64,000 bases of DNA. Origin: Dasyornis broadbenti. Its lineage: Eukaryota; Chordata; Aves; Passeriformes; Dasyornithidae. The notes under the pieces are model-generated. The model worked only from the letters and a program-made list of their open reading frames with translations. It did no database searches and was not told the origin of the DNA. Position 1 is the first letter of the stretch. Every line of letters starts with the position of its first letter. The stretch covers positions 415,768-479,767 of the forward strand of contig VZRN01001772.1 of the NCBI GenBank assembly GCA_013397935.1. The letters are read 5' to 3'. The position numbers and the translations under genes were made by a program. This document shows positions 11,401 to 26,061 of this stretch, in pieces.

Positions 11401-14400
11401 CACTCGTTGGAAGCTAGTTCCCATTAGGAGATAACCATATGTTGTCCTCATGCATTGGGACTCCAGGGTGAGCCATGTGCAACAATGTAGGCATCTCTGT
11501 GCAGCCCCTGTGGAGAAGGAATGGGCAAAATGCACAGAAAAGTAGGAGATGATATGCAGAGTAGATGATATGCAGAATTAGAGAGGACTTTTTCACCCCA
11601 GAGTCTGGGCAGTTCTGCCATACTGCAAAGCGAGCTCCAAAGTCAGTGTGAGGACACATCACATAATTTGTTTTGAAAAGACCTACGTTTCCCAGGGCTA
11701 TCAATCTGTCACCTTTCAGTCGTGCCATGGAAATACAAGCATTCTTAAAATCTCTGAAGGCTGCCTTTTCATCAATATTTTAACATAAACATTCTTTTAA
11801 TTTAAATGGAGATTGATCACTTACATTTTATTACTTTTTAATAAAAACGCATTATCACCATTAAAGGAAAGTGATCTCAATTAAACTATTGCCAGGATAA
11901 ATTTACATTGGAAAAGCATTAGAACAAGTCTTTGCTAGAACAGAGCCTTTTACAGAACGTGTGCTCTAGTTCTGGTTTTAACAACCATCACAGAAGTGAT
12001 CAGTGGACATTCTAGCTATTACATTCACTGCCTTCATGATACACTTAAAACTAGTTCAATATCTTACTGGAAACTGTGAAGGGTATATTGTTAAATATCC
12101 CTCTCTGCTGTAACTTACCTTATATAGGAAGACTTGCCAGGGGCGCTAATGAAGCGGAGACAGTTTTGCAGTTTTACCATCTGTTACCAAATCTACTCCT
12201 GTTATAACAGAAACACAATTGTATTGGGATTTAGAAGTGACAAACATTGAAAAAAAATATTTTCTTTCATTGTTAATATAGCTCTGCTGTGTAGTCCAAA
12301 GAACAAAGTGTTTGGACAATAAATAAAACATTTCAAGACTGCTTTAATTAAAAAACAAGATACAGCAAAAGAATAGTGATAGAGTTGAACATAACTACAA
12401 CACAACAGAGAGGTATAAATAAGAAATCACATTATTCCACAGCCTTCAGGTTTAGAATTTAATTCAGGATAATACACCCTATTTTTATATACTACAGAAA
12501 AAAAAGTCAACGAAAAAAAATGAAATGTGAATGTCATTGAAAAATTTAAAAAGGCTATGTCTACAGTAGCTAATATATGATGATTGTAGAGTGCTTAGGA
12601 ACTGAATCCTCCTAACCCTCTTTCCATCCTAAGAAAGGACCTTCAGGGTAAAAACTCCAAAGAACACTACAGTTTAGCTTCACTTATGTGCACTGGACTA
12701 AAAATGAACACTTAATATTTATGTGAATCATTGTCAGTGTCAAGTGAGATGAAGCTTATAAAAATAGATCCAAATCAGGGAATGAGTTTTAAGACTCAGT
12801 GGGTAAATGCCTCTTTACGTACAGTATTATTTATAGATACTTTTTAATCTGTTCTGTCATCTTGTCTCTTAAATTATTAGAAAGTAAGAAAGAAGGAACT
12901 ACGGCAAATGTAGATGAAAGAGAAATCTTACTGGAAACTGTGGCAGGAATATGAGCAAAAGCCAGGAAGTTTAAAGCTGTGCTCCTAAACCCCTTGCTTT
13001 CTGTATGTCCTGCATGAAAACAATTCCAGCCTATTTTGCAATTAAATATGTACTTTTTTAAACTAACTATGCTGTTGCAAGAGGAGGAATGGTGTTTTCA
13101 AGACTCTGTGTTTGGCATCCAAAAGGCTACCACATCAGAAAACGAGCTAATCACAAGCTGGTTTCAGGCATTGGGCTGAATCTTGTCTCTGTGGTCTCAC
13201 AAAGTCTTTGACATCCTACATTAATCAAAGTCCCTTTTAGATATAAATGTTGAGCTCACAAACACCACAACAAAAATTTCATCGTTGGATCCTAGTTTTT
13301 GTAGCTCTCTTAGAAGTCGGAATGACAACTGCAGATGGCCCCTAAGTTGATCCCCAAAGGTTCCAAGCATTAAAAACTTAAAATGTCATTGTGGTAGCTT
13401 TGTGCATCTATTTATCATCTGATAAGGAGACTGCCAGTACTGATATTGCCCTGCATCAACAAGGTTCTGTGAGTCTCAACCATTTATGAAAATAAATGCT
13501 TAAAAAGCTTCTACATAAAGGACAAACTATAACCAAAGTATTATTAGAATTTGAAGCAAGTATTCAATATTGAAGGGCAAAATACTCAAGACAATTAGGA
13601 TGAAGGTCACCTTGTAAGAAAATTCAAAGGAAGGGGGCATACGCACAAGGCTTCTGCTAGGTTGCAAACAGGGGAATATGTTTCATATGTAGGAATCTGG
13701 GGAGGTCATACTTTAATTCTGCTTCCAGGTGAAGAACTCTCCTTTGAAGTAGTTGAAGCCATTTCTTCCTTTATACAGAGACTTACATTACACAACCTCT
13801 ATCAGACAGGAAATAAAAGTGGGTAAAGCAGGCAGCTACTCTCTTCCCTGGGTCAACATGGTTGTGGAATACTGCACAGGGGAACTGTGTATCCATAGGC
13901 TTTTGCTTTGACCATACAGGTATCGTTTTTAAGCACCAATGAGAAGTGGATTTTGTCCTCTCTTCATCCAGGTAGGATTTCAATGTAGCTGTATGTCTGC
14001 TGAGAACAACACGCAGAGCTGCTCTTTGATTTGAAGGCATTTCTTGCAAATACAAGCTTTTCCTGCTCCTGAATTCAGTAGCAAGATCTAATTCAGACCA
14101 GTGAGAAATTATATCTAATATTTTTGTTCTAATTGTCCTAAATCTATGTTAGATGTGAAATGTACATGTTTACAGGCACAAGTATTGCAGTAAATTTAAG
14201 CAGAGGTCCTAGATGCGAATGTTGGGAATTGCCTTTCTTTTTATTGCCATAAGGATATCTGAGGATATTGTTCATCCCAGTAGTCAACCAGATTTTATTT
14301 AGCAATGCCAGTCTAACAGATGCAATTTCCACTTATGACAACTGTGGGCACATCATTAATTTTAGTAACTGCAAACCTTATAGTAGAAATACGTTTCTGT

Positions 14401-14656
14401 GACATCCCTTGCTCCTCACATTGACAACTGCAGAAAATAAAAAATAAAAGAGAGATTTCTACTATGAGCTTGTATGACTGTCCAGATACAGCAGTAGCTT
14501 AGTCTAAAGTGCTGTAATGTACACAGTGGCAAAAGGCTCAGAAGTACATCCAGAAATCATGCGTGAAAACTATATTCACAAGTCTTGCACTGTGTTTATA
14601 GAGAGACAAGAAACTGTATTTTGATAGGATTATCAATAAGGAGCTGGATACAAATG
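5414..14656. other. Intron stretch: unique AT-rich sequence, no gene seen
   Basis: No coding region is recognised; open frames are at most about 100 codons and have no known features. A short (CA)n run lies at about 5899-5911 and an alternating purine-pyrimidine patch (catatgcatacacatatatatgc) at about 6300-6322. TAAT-rich blocks at about 7935-8190 and 11760-11960 look like conserved non-coding sequence, by style only. An AG|GT junction behind a pyrimidine tract lies at 13727-13730. Confidence 0.5.
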
Positions 14657-14668
14657 AAAAAAAAAAAA
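14657..14668. repeat. Poly(A) run, A12
   Basis: Twelve consecutive A residues. No SINE or processed pseudogene body was recognised on its 5' side, so it is treated as simple sequence. Confidence 0.9.
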
Positions 14669-17600
14669 TTTCCCTTTACTACCTACACTGCATAGGGTAC
14701 TAGCTGTAATCAAGAAAAATTTCAGGATGGCATGAAACTCTTAAGCTGCATAATTCCCAAACACACTCAGTGTAGTCCTGCTATTAAAATGCCCACAGGC
14801 CACAAAAATGCTTTTAAGCCAACTCAGTAGCCCAAACTAGAAATTCTAGTTAACAAAATTCACTGCAGGCTCACAGCTTAGGGTCGAATACATTCCTTTT
14901 TTTTTTTAATACATCTGCCTTAATCAAAATGCTTGATGGTCACTCATGGTTTTCAATCTCCCATTATGCTGATAAAGTGACTTTATTTCTTTTTTTAAAA
15001 TACACAGAAAGACATGAGCCAAAAGTAAAGTCACCATGCTTGTCACCAGCTCCTCTAATATTTATTGCACAAGGTTATTTGTTTTTCAAATTCAGCTACT
15101 CATGAGAGTTGCAAGGAAGGGAAAAGATTCATGACTTGATCTTTTTGGAGCTTTGCATTTTTGGAAGTTTTGCAGATGATGTTTAGGAAGCCTTCTCACA
15201 ATACACAGACTTTTTGGCTAAGAAATAGGATTGTATGTATTCCACAATTTCACAGCTAGAGCTGGACAAGTAAATGCAGATACATTTTGGCAACAAAATA
15301 TTTTTTTCTTCCCATTTCTCCCTCTCCTCTCAAATAACATTTACTCAAAGTTTTTCCCTTTTCTTCATAAGAAAAATCCCAATGTTTCCCCCCTTTCCCC
15401 AGTATTAGTTTCTTTTTCTACTTTCATACTGACTTCAGAAAAAAAGTGAAAATGAAAATGGTAGTCAGAAAAAAAGAACAAAACGGCAAAATTTAAGAGG
15501 GAATGACCAGGAGATAAAAAGGAAATAACTTTTTGCACAATATTTGCTAAAATCTTTTGGTAAGAAGAAAGCCTGGCATTTTTGAGGTCTGAAGGATAAA
15601 TATGACAAACCTTGTTGAATGTTTTCATGGAAAAAGGATCTCCTTTTTTTTCCAAATTACTTTTATAATTTCCATTGAATTATTTACAAATACACATCTT
15701 CTTTCAGTCCTTTAGTTTGTTTGAGGTAGGGGTTTTTTGTTTGGCTAGTTTTAAATTAGTTGAGAATATAAACATCTTTCCACATAGGTCAGAAAAAATT
15801 ATCCTCAAATTATTCTCAATCTGGCACTGTGGGTTTTTTTAGCCTTTTCTGGACACAAAACCACTCTCCCTTTTAGAAGCATCAACATCTTCTTGTCCCT
15901 CTGATAGTTTCTCTTTCACTCAGAGGCTGTGCCACCAGTTCTGGGTTTTAAACAGCATTTTAATCATTACTGAATAGCTGCTCTCCTGCTCACAACGCAT
16001 GGGATGCTAAGCAGTGGAGGAGCTGCAGTCACCATCAGACATGAGAAGGACACTCTCCTGAAGTGGAACTGCAGAAAACAGTGGTTGCAATGTAAGTAGT
16101 GAGAAGGAAAATGCCTGGAGTAGGATGTATCTCCTAAAAATAGGAGGGGGAAGGAGCTAACTTTCAGAACTAGAAAAACAAATCACTCTAGGGAGAAGGA
16201 AGTCTCACTTCTCAATGTTCACTGGACATTGAGGCACAAATAGAGTTAGGACCCTGGGAAGGGAACACAGGATGACAAATCAGCAGCTTGCTGGTAGAGA
16301 AAGACTGTCAAGGTTTTGAAAGACTGCAACCACTTAAAGCAAATCCTTTTTCATCAAGGTGAGAACAACTTAGTCAGAATAATTCAAATGAGTTAGCAAT
16401 AAGCAGTACCTTCTGCATGTGCTGCAAGCAAGAAAGCAGCCCTCACAAGAGCCCAGGAGGAAGAGAGCTTGCAATAAGAGATTTTGTGGTCAAAAGAGCA
16501 GATTTTGCTGTTGCGAGTTTGCCAAAGAAGCAAAAAAAAGGGTTAGGCTCCACGTGAAAAGCTTCATGTATTGTCCCGAGTGCTAATTCTGGAGAAGCCT
16601 TTGCTGTAAGGACACGTGAGGATTTTGGACAGTGTGTTCTGATGCACTCATTTTCTTCTGTGAAGGTCGGACACCTTGATGGCTGGCACAAGAGCTGGGC
16701 AGGACAAAAAAAGAGGGAGAAAGAGGCCAACTTCATCTCCTTAAGAGCTCTAGAGTGGATATTTCAGCATTCCAACCTAGCCAAACCAACTTCTCCACTC
16801 AGGAGTCCTGCACAAGAATTATGTCCTTCACCACACACACAGACTCTTTTCAGCTGTGATCCAAGACTAAATGGGATTTCCGGTGAAAATAATTAGCTTA
16901 AATATATAGGGCACTTGTGGAAGTGAGAGCACGCCACAGGCACTTGCTCTGTCAGACTAAAAGATGCTGTGCTGGATTCAGCAGTGATCCTCATACAGGA
17001 ATTATTCTGAGGGTGATTCTCATTCACTCCTTTGCCCTTGTATGATCACATTAATTAGAAAAAAAAGGTCTGGAATAAATGAGCACTCTTTAATTGAGAA
17101 TATTTGCTGTCTAATGAAAAGCTGGGGCTTGTTAATGTATTCTGTTCACTGAGGACTCCAATATGAAAATATGTGATTCATTGGCAGATACAGTGATGGA
17201 GCTGAAGCAACAAGGAGATAAGGTAGCAAACAGAAGTGTTACAATCTTACGGGATTGCCCAGAAATGTACCAGCTCTTGATCCGACTTCAAATGCGACCT
17301 CTGGCAAGCCACAACTTCTTGGTAATGATTTACATCTATAATCAGGATAATAGAACATTACTTATCTACCTCTTCTGGGTATTGTGGAGACTAACAGTTG
17401 CACAGTAATTTAGAGATAAATTGGAGTCACTAGATGAATTTCCACTATCATGTTTTCTCTAAGCAGGTGAAGTGAGGACACTTGACACAGAGGGAATCAC
17501 AGTTTTCTCAAAATAAATCAGAGAGATCAGAAGGCAATTTTATCTTTGCTTCATTCTGATTACTCAGCGTTCCTCAATAAGATTGACAGGGAATGAGAAA

Positions 17601-20600
17601 ACAAAGCTTTCGTGGCTCAGGGAGGTAAAATCTAGTAACATTTAACTGCATCTACAAAACAACAGTTAAGAATACACAAAATTATTTCTGTTCTTTCAGA
17701 TGAAAAGTTAATGCACAATGCACCCAGCAGATTGTGCCTAACAGACTACTGACAGATCTAATAAATGACTTTTAATTACATAATGAAAAAATTAAATGTA
17801 TATCTGCTCAAATAGACATTTTAAAACAAGAACATACAAAGTTAAACGCTAACATGTGTAACCAGACCCTGCATTTTAACTGGCCCTGGTTTGTGGCAAT
17901 CCCATAAAGCCAGGAAGTAGTTTAATTGAATTAACCCCTTGTTTCCATAATCTGTGTATTCTGACTAGAGGTTTTGAATGGAAGGAGCAAGTTATACATC
18001 AGCCCTGAAGTGCAAAAGAATGAACCTTTGATTTTTATCTTGGCTGTTGTCAGAAAACACATTGCCTTCCCAGAGCAGGCAGACTAAGTATGAGCTGAGA
18101 GCTGTGTCTAGCAAAGTGGGTCTCTTCCAAGAGACCAACACCCTACGGAATAAGAAGCCAGAGCAGATGCTGTATGTGCTGAAGCCTGACATACGCTGTG
18201 GCTCCCTGAGCACTCACAGGAAGGCAAAAAGCAGAGTGGGAGCAGTCACCTTTTTCTCAGCTGGGCTGGCTCTGTCTCCAGGATCATCACTGTATTACAA
18301 GACCTCTGACACAGAGGCATCAGGCAGATATTGAAGATGAGCTAATCACTTCCCAGGGAAACATTCAGCCAAAAGTGGCAGAGGTACTGTTACAGATCAA
18401 AGGGGGAGGCAAAGAAGTCAGGAGAGACACGGCACAATGAAACTTGAACCTCTTCTGGCAGTATGTTGGGACAAGAAGTAGCCCTGTTATTCTCCTGTAG
18501 ACTCAGGGAGCAAGCCAGATGATAGAACATTTGCACATCTGCTTTGCAGATGCCAGTGTCTCTGAAAATGCCCTTTGAATGGGATGCACACCAGAGAGTG
18601 TATTTGCAGATATGTGAGTAGCACAAGACTTTCCGCTGTAATAATCTGGTAATTCTTGCTATAGGTGAGCAGAAAATGGCCGGGTACCTTGGGCATTGCT
18701 CAGGGGCCATTGTGTTCCTCAAAAATATGCAGGACTAAGTTTGAAGGATTAATTCCACCTCATATTCACCACGGATTTATTCCTTAAGGCACACAGGGAT
18801 GTCCTGAAATCGCTCATATCATTACCTAATTCAAGGGATCAAAAATATCAAATTTGACCTCCCTGTTCGGTTTTTTTCTTGAGTAACTCCTGAAGGGACT
18901 AGAATTACTCCTTTTCCAAATGGAATAACAACAGCAAGCTGCTGGAATTTCAACCAAAAAAAAACCCCAAACCAACCAAAACCAAAACCTCAAACCAATA
19001 AAACCATTCCTTTCTTCCTCAGTGTTCACTGATTATAATTAATGTGAAGTTAATCAAAACTCAAAGCAGAACCAAAAAGAAGATCAAAAAGCAATCATAT
19101 TAGAAATATGTTCCCCAGTCAATTGCTTGCTTTTCAGGCTTTAGCTGTGTAGGAATTTCAGTACTTATGCAACCACCATAGAATTTTCTAGGTCTGAGTT
19201 TTACTTGGGAAGCAGAAAGTTCTCACCAACCAACCCCTTCAGGTCCAAGCCCAAGAACTTTTTTGTCATGGGGGTGGGGTTGGGAGGGGAGGAATGAGCT
19301 TCCTTCACACCCTCAGCCCCCTCAAGATGCCACCACTGCATCACAGAAGAAACCATCACGCACCTTCCTGCTTACTGCAGATTGAGTCAAGGACACTTGG
19401 AGTCATCCGGGAGACACTGCCTCATAGCACACAGCTCTTGCAGGAAGAAATCCCCTGGGGAAATCAGTTTATGGCAGATTTCATATCGTGCCAGGTTAAC
19501 AGCATATGTATCCCTGTCCTTTTAGCACAGGTTGGAAGGAACAGTGTTTGCTGAGGCTACATAGCCAAAAAATGTACTTTAAAAATACACACTGCAGTCA
19601 GATGTCTGCTTGTAACATTTATGACTTGGCAGATTGACTTGCACATCAGGCACACATTTGATGGTTAATTCTGAGCCCTAATGCAGCAGAGCAGTCTTCT
19701 ACCTGGCTGGTGTCTATCCTTTTCAAAAGGCAAAGGAGTGCATAAATTATGTTTAAAAAGAGGTAGGCATTTTCTACCCACAGAGTAGAGTCACTGTAGG
19801 TGGATTATTATCCAGGAATACCGAAGAGGCAAGAAGTCTGTGATTTAACCCATTCTTTGCAGTTTCCTTGCCTGCTACTGTTGTTACTGCAGACAGTCTG
19901 AAATTATCTATATGATACAATTTTTCAGGAGGTTCTGCAGCACAGCAGCTGCATTTCAGACAGTCAGCAGGAGTTAAAGCCCAAAAGAAAGGGGTTTATT
20001 CTGAAATAATACCAGCTAAGCGCTGCAGTAGCATCCAGTTGTCTCTGCTGATGTTGGCAACTATGAGTTGTTCCAGTTTACTCCCTCCCCAGGCCCTGCA
20101 CTACAAATGTCGTGTCTTAGCAGGACAGGATGAACGCTAAACTACCTTACAGATGACCAGCAGGATTTTGAAATCTATTTCTTCTGCACTATCTTTACTA
20201 CTGGGAAAACAAAAGGCAATATTTTTCACAGTACAAACTGAGACATGTCTGCATCAGGATGCAGGAATAACCTTTATCTAGCACAAATAAGGTATAGAGA
20301 TGTTCAGCTGAACACAGCCACCTGCACTTACTCCAGCTGAGAACCTGGTCTTCAACACCGAGCTTAAAGAAAGCATTGTGAATTGTGATGAAGAAAAATA
20401 ATCAGCATTGGGGCTGAGCATCCCTAAATTTCTGTTATTTGCCTATAAATTGCTGACAGTGAGCATCTTCAGAAATAGGACCTATAAGAATAGCCAAAAA
20501 AGAGGAGGATTTTAAAATGTGTAAGATGAGTTTTAGATTGTCTTAGGTATCCCCATTCTACTTCAACATTTAATACTTATGCAAAGAGAATAATATTTCC

Positions 20601-21986
20601 CTTGTCCATAACAAATTCCAGAAATTCAAAATACTAAACAAAAATTACTTAATCCTTTCAGTATCCCTAGTGAGATAGGAAAGTATTCTTTCAACTTTCT
20701 CACAAGATGTGTGATCTGCAGCACACAAAGATCCCACTTACTTAAGTTAATCAAAACAAATAATTAACAAAAAGGAGAAAGAAGTCCTACCTCTCCCTGC
20801 TTAACAAAATTTTTCACCAGATTCACCGTTGTCAATAGGTCTAAACAGGTCAAAAGCAATAATAAGTTGCTTGCTAAATTCAGGAGTATCTTTGCTGTAT
20901 TTAGTAACAGTGGATACTGCTCTAAAACCTGTAATTCTCCCTGAGAAGAGAGAATTCTGAGAATACTGAGCAAAGGCTCAGTATTTTCTGGGCAGATGGG
21001 CATCTGTTACATCATCTTGGTCTTTTTTCATGCATACCCATCTTTATTCTCTAGCAAACATGCAAATATCTTGGAGTGACTGAGTGCCACCACTAAGGTG
21101 CAGGCAGGGACATGGACTTGTCGCCGTCCCCTCCTGACCACACACAAGGAGGAAGCCAAGAACTGCTGGCCACTGCAGCCTCCAAGAGAAAGACATGAGG
21201 CAAGGTGAGCCAGACCCACCTCTTGAGAGGAGACAGGGGAAATATTTGCAATGAAAAGAAATGCTGTGCCATGTTAGTCAACAGAGCTGTTTGTGCCTGA
21301 GGGCACAAATGAGAGAGGAATCCCGCAAGAGGGAAGGGGAATGTAGAAACACTTCTCTCCTCAACAGCAACATAACATCTGCCCTTCCCACCTTCCTCCT
21401 CACCATCCTCTGCAGATGCTTCCCTTAGTGGCTTGACTATACTGGCTTGCAAGGTGCTCAGTTTAAAACTATTGCCAGTAGACTGAAATTCTTATTTCTA
21501 TTCTGCACCACAGGGGTACTGGGCAGAATTTCCATCAGTCAGACATCTCATACCCCGTAACAAAGAATACTAAAACATACCAGAACGCCTTCACCTTCTT
21601 TCAGCAGCCTGTGCATGGGATTGCCCAATGGTCTAATTTTAAATCCCAAACATGCAGGATTCCTTCACACTCCCATGTTTGCTCATAGCAATACTTCAGT
21701 TAATTAGCTGAGCTCAGCTATCATACTGAGAGCATTAAAGTTCAGGCTTCTTCCTAAACAGAAATCTGGGCAAGGAGCCTGAATTTTCTGACTACCTTAA
21801 ACTCCTGAAGCAGGACTCTTAAATAAAGCACTGCTCAGCTCTTCTCTTGGAGTTCTTGACTAGTTCTTGTATTTTGTTTGATACTTGACCCCAGTACTTG
21901 CTGGTATAGTTGAGCTGGATTTCTTATCTGCCAGCTTGACAGGGTAAAATTTTTATTTTGTAATTATATTCACTTTCCTCTCACAG

Positions 21987-22001
21987 AAAAAAAAAAAAAA
22001 A
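21987..22001. repeat. Poly(A) run, A15
   Basis: Fifteen consecutive A residues without a recognised retroposed body or flanking duplication. Confidence 0.9.
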
Positions 22002-23086
22002 TGGATATAAAGATAAAAGAATTTTCTTTTCCCAATCTTTTGTAGCACAAATTTCAGGGAATGATTTTAAGATAACACATGAATTAAGGGCACCATCAGC
22101 ATAAAACTAAATTCTGTTTCAAGACTGCCAAATGGTGCAGCTCAGGAATAGATACAGAGATTTCCAAAAATAACATTTCTACCATGAAAAATTCCCACAA
22201 AATTCCCACAAAATCCCCAAAATTATTTTGAAAGCATACTAGTGGCCTTTATTACTTTATTGTCCTTTATTATTTTCTTGGAGGAACACTGAGAGGGTCC
22301 CATTACAGAATAAAGCCATACTATGATACTTCATTTAAGTAGGAAGACTGAGGTAGTTCTCAATAATAATTACTATGAGCAAAATAACCTTAATTTATAT
22401 AGATATATACATTCACATACGTATTTAAACTCTGAGAACTATTTCCTTTTCTACAAATGTGGAGCCTAGCTGGAGACTAGGACAAAAAATCTTTCTACAG
22501 AAAATAGAGGAGCTCCTCTCTCAGTATTAGTCTCTGAAACCCTATGTCATTACATTTTTAAATTTAGAAATTCACTGTGATTGTTTAATGAATTGTCATA
22601 CTCTTCATGATCTCTCAAAATATGAACCGACAGCAATCTACTTATTTCTACTAGTGTGACTTATGAATAACTAAATAATCCCTACACATCTGTGAATATT
22701 TCTAGAGCATTCATCAAATAGTTTCTAACATACTCCAGGGACATCTGTGACAGGGCCTTTGGCCTCCTATATCAGAGTCCACCAATCAACTCAGTTGGCC
22801 CTTTGCATATGCCTAAGGTTGTGCCCCTCCATGAGAAAAGGATACCACCAGTGGAAACAGAAATTTAAATGCTGTCTCTCAATATCTTTAGCTTTTTCTC
22901 AGCTGAGTATTTTCCTATCATAAGACAGAAACTAAGGCATTATGTTAACACCCATGCATCCAATTTTAAATCCCATGCTACTCCAAAACATTAAAATCAG
23001 TTTTCCCAGGGAGAAGGATAGTTTCCCCAAGGATGGCTGTCATCTTGGGTCTCACCAGTTTTCAGATCTCTTAGCTGATCTTTTTT

Positions 23087-23134
23087 TTTTACCAATACTG
23101 AAATTATTAATTTTACCAATACTGCAATTATTAC
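23087..23134. repeat. Tandem duplication, 24-bp unit, two copies
   Basis: Two adjacent 24-base copies, each opening ttttaccaatactg and continuing with an attatta-type end, differ at two positions (a/c inside, and the last base). The first copy begins within a run of T. This is a recent local duplication, of the kind made by replication slippage. Confidence 0.85.
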
Positions 23135-26045
23135 TTTTAAAAATCATCTTTGGTCAAAGTCCAGCCCAAGGAAAAACAGATTGAGAAGCTACTGATTTAA
23201 GAAGATGAACCAGACAGGGCTAGATCTTGCTAAGGCATCTGATGAATTGAGGCACATGCTGCAATGTACCAAACTATTTGTACAGGAGAATTAGATGCCA
23301 CATTGCTCATGCAGTGCCCACAGATATTGGGACTTTCTCAGGAAACTGACTTTACACAACCCTCATTCATGCATCCTCTGTTAAGGGAAGTGAGGAAGCA
23401 CAGCACAGTAAGGTTTTATCTGACTGGAGCAGGACACATTGGCAACTGCAATACTGGGAGATCCTGTGCAGCAGCCTGGATGTTATCCATCTAATTTCAG
23501 TATCTAATCTCTCTAGACACTTATAATCTGACACTCAGTGGTGTGCTCCATCTTAGCTGATAGTGAAATCATTTAATACAAGTGGGTAGCAAAGAAGGTG
23601 ACAAGCTGATTGATGGCAATATCTTCATTTAAAGCTATATAACACCACCAGACAGAGGTCTAGAGCAGATCAGGAGTTCTGCCTAAATTTGTTGGTATCT
23701 GTGCAAGTTTATCATGCCAGAGTGTGGCTTATACAATCTACTAAATCATTTTCCTAAAAAGAGCATGAGCTACCTCAAGCCCATTAAAGCAAAGAGTTTC
23801 AGCATTTCACAGGATACTCAACAGTGAGATTACAGTGAGGTTCCTCATTTTTCCCTCCTGCAGTCAGAATCTTTTCCACTGCCTTAGCAGTAACCAGAAG
23901 GAATGCTGGCTCCTTGAAGCTACCTATATTTCAACTGTGACCTCAAATGCCCCAGCAGCAGAGCTGGTGCTGTTTGACAAGCACCAACACTGCCCGTGCT
24001 TGGGGTCATGACTCAGGCCTGCCCATCCTGAAGTGGGAATCCGACCCTTGGAGGCAAATTTGGTGCCCACCATTTGCTACAAAAGGATGAGGGGTCCAGC
24101 AAGCACCAGAAGCACAGATGAAAATATAGCAATGCACATAGGGACTGGTTCCTGCATATTAAGATGCATAATTAAAGCATGGAAAAGCCTTTGCCTCTCT
24201 GTTTCTTTATAGAACTCCTGCTTGGAGAGCCTAGAGGGCAGACTGGATCCCACAGGGAATCCCTAAAAAGTCCACTCTTGATGAGTCTGCAGCCAAAGCC
24301 TAAAGGCAGGTTCATGTAAAGGAAAAAGGGGCTATACTCAGTTTAGGGAGAAGAAATTCTGTTCCTTCCTTTTCTTAAAAGCCTTAAGTACAGCAGGGTA
24401 ATAATCCATGCCTACTTTTTTCCATCCTTTAAGCACAGCTGCTTCTAAGGAAAGCAATGGCAGGAGAGTCCCTGTCCACCCTTGTATTGCCATGGAGACA
24501 CAACCTGACTACAACTTCTGCAGCCACAAATTCCCTCAAATCCAACAGTTTTTTAAGTCTGTAGCAAACCTGTTGTTCTGCCTTGAGGAAAAATAGATGG
24601 GAAAATTAGGGTTTTTTCACCTCCATCAGCACTCTCATGGAAACCAAGTCCAGACAGTCTCAAACTCACTGTTCAGACCTGCACAAGAGCATCTGAATGC
24701 ATTTTAATCTATTTCCTATGGAAAAAATTCAAAACACCTTCACCTTAATTCATTAAAGAACACTAGAGGTAGTGGCTAATTCTTTCCAAATTATCTAATG
24801 CTCCATTCAAAGTCGATATGGTGGGGCTGTTTCTTAATCCAACAGCAGCACAAAGACAAGCTTTCAGTAAAACCTGCATTGTCCAAGGTGTTCCAATGGC
24901 CCTAACCAACAGTATTTCCCTACAAAAGCCTGAATTTACACTTTGCAATGAAACTCTGACATACCAGCATTTTACACCCTTTGAACAGAACAGCAGGGAT
25001 AAGATGATGAGAAGTTTATTGTTAGTGATTGCCTTTCTTAATGAAGGAGCTTTGTCCCTCCTGGTGCCATGTGTTGTTGCAGTTTCTGTGGTAACGACTG
25101 ATTGCACAGAGAAAGAAGTGGTGGCGCAGAAGTCAGTGTAAATTGCTGGCATGTAAACAACAGCTACCTTCGAGTCTGGTTTACATATACACCTTTCCTG
25201 ACTCCTTTTATGATCCATTTCTGCAAAGTAATTGTTAATGTCTACAGGATTTATTATTTTAATTTGGAAGCCATAGAGCAAATGCCCTATGTGACGTACT
25301 TTACATGCCTTACTTTGCCAATACACAAATGCAACTTCTAATTTAGGATAAAACCCCTCTGCTTTTTTCCACATAGAAGAATTAATTCTTTAGAAAATCA
25401 GAACTCTCTCAATGAAAACCACAAAACATAAGACATAAAAATACAGAGTATAAAACATATGTACATACATACTAACAAATATAAGATGAGATGATCTGAA
25501 AGATAAGAGCAGGTAAAGCTTTTTTACTTGTTTTTGTAGGAGAAGTTGTTGTGTGTTAATCTCAGAAAGTAAAGCATTTCAAGTGACTGCAATGAAACAA
25601 CAAAGAAGTCCAGGTTTAATAGTTTTCATTTTTAAAAACAGTTCATATTCAGAGTTAAGGTTTCAGTAACCATACGTAAAACCTTTAAAATAACTCAGGA
25701 AATGCCTTCAGAAATCAAGACTGCAATGATTGGTGCCATTTCTTTCACTACCCACATCTACTCACACCCTACTTCTCTAGAAACACATTCTCAAAATGGA
25801 AGCAGCTTCTCAAGAACCAAGTTGTGTTTCTGGTTTACTGAATTCCTACAGAGTACTGAAGTTTCATTGAGTAAAAACTAAGGCATCCAGACAAATTTGT
25901 TTAGTCATGAAAGGAACAGAAGAATGGAAGACAAAAAAGGTTGCAAGAATGGAAACTCCTGAACTAGTTTTCTACCAGCTTCTCACAATCTACATATGCT
26001 TTATGAAATATGTTTGTGTTGACTAAGATACAGGACTAGCTCCTT

Positions 26046-26061
26046 AAAAAAAAAAAAAAAA
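26046..26061. repeat. Poly(A) run, A16
   Basis: Sixteen consecutive A residues followed by an A/G-rich stretch. No associated retroposed sequence was recognised. Confidence 0.9.

Noticed and set aside
19985..20060. A possible LTR end around a TTTATTC motif (reverse AATAAA)
   Set aside because: No TATA motif at the right distance, no TG...CA ends and no flanking duplication, unlike the 31225-31547 block.
24763..25374. Annotating the 203-codon minus-strand frame as a gene
   Set aside because: No domain, weak start context and an open opposite strand; kept as a finding rather than a coding feature.
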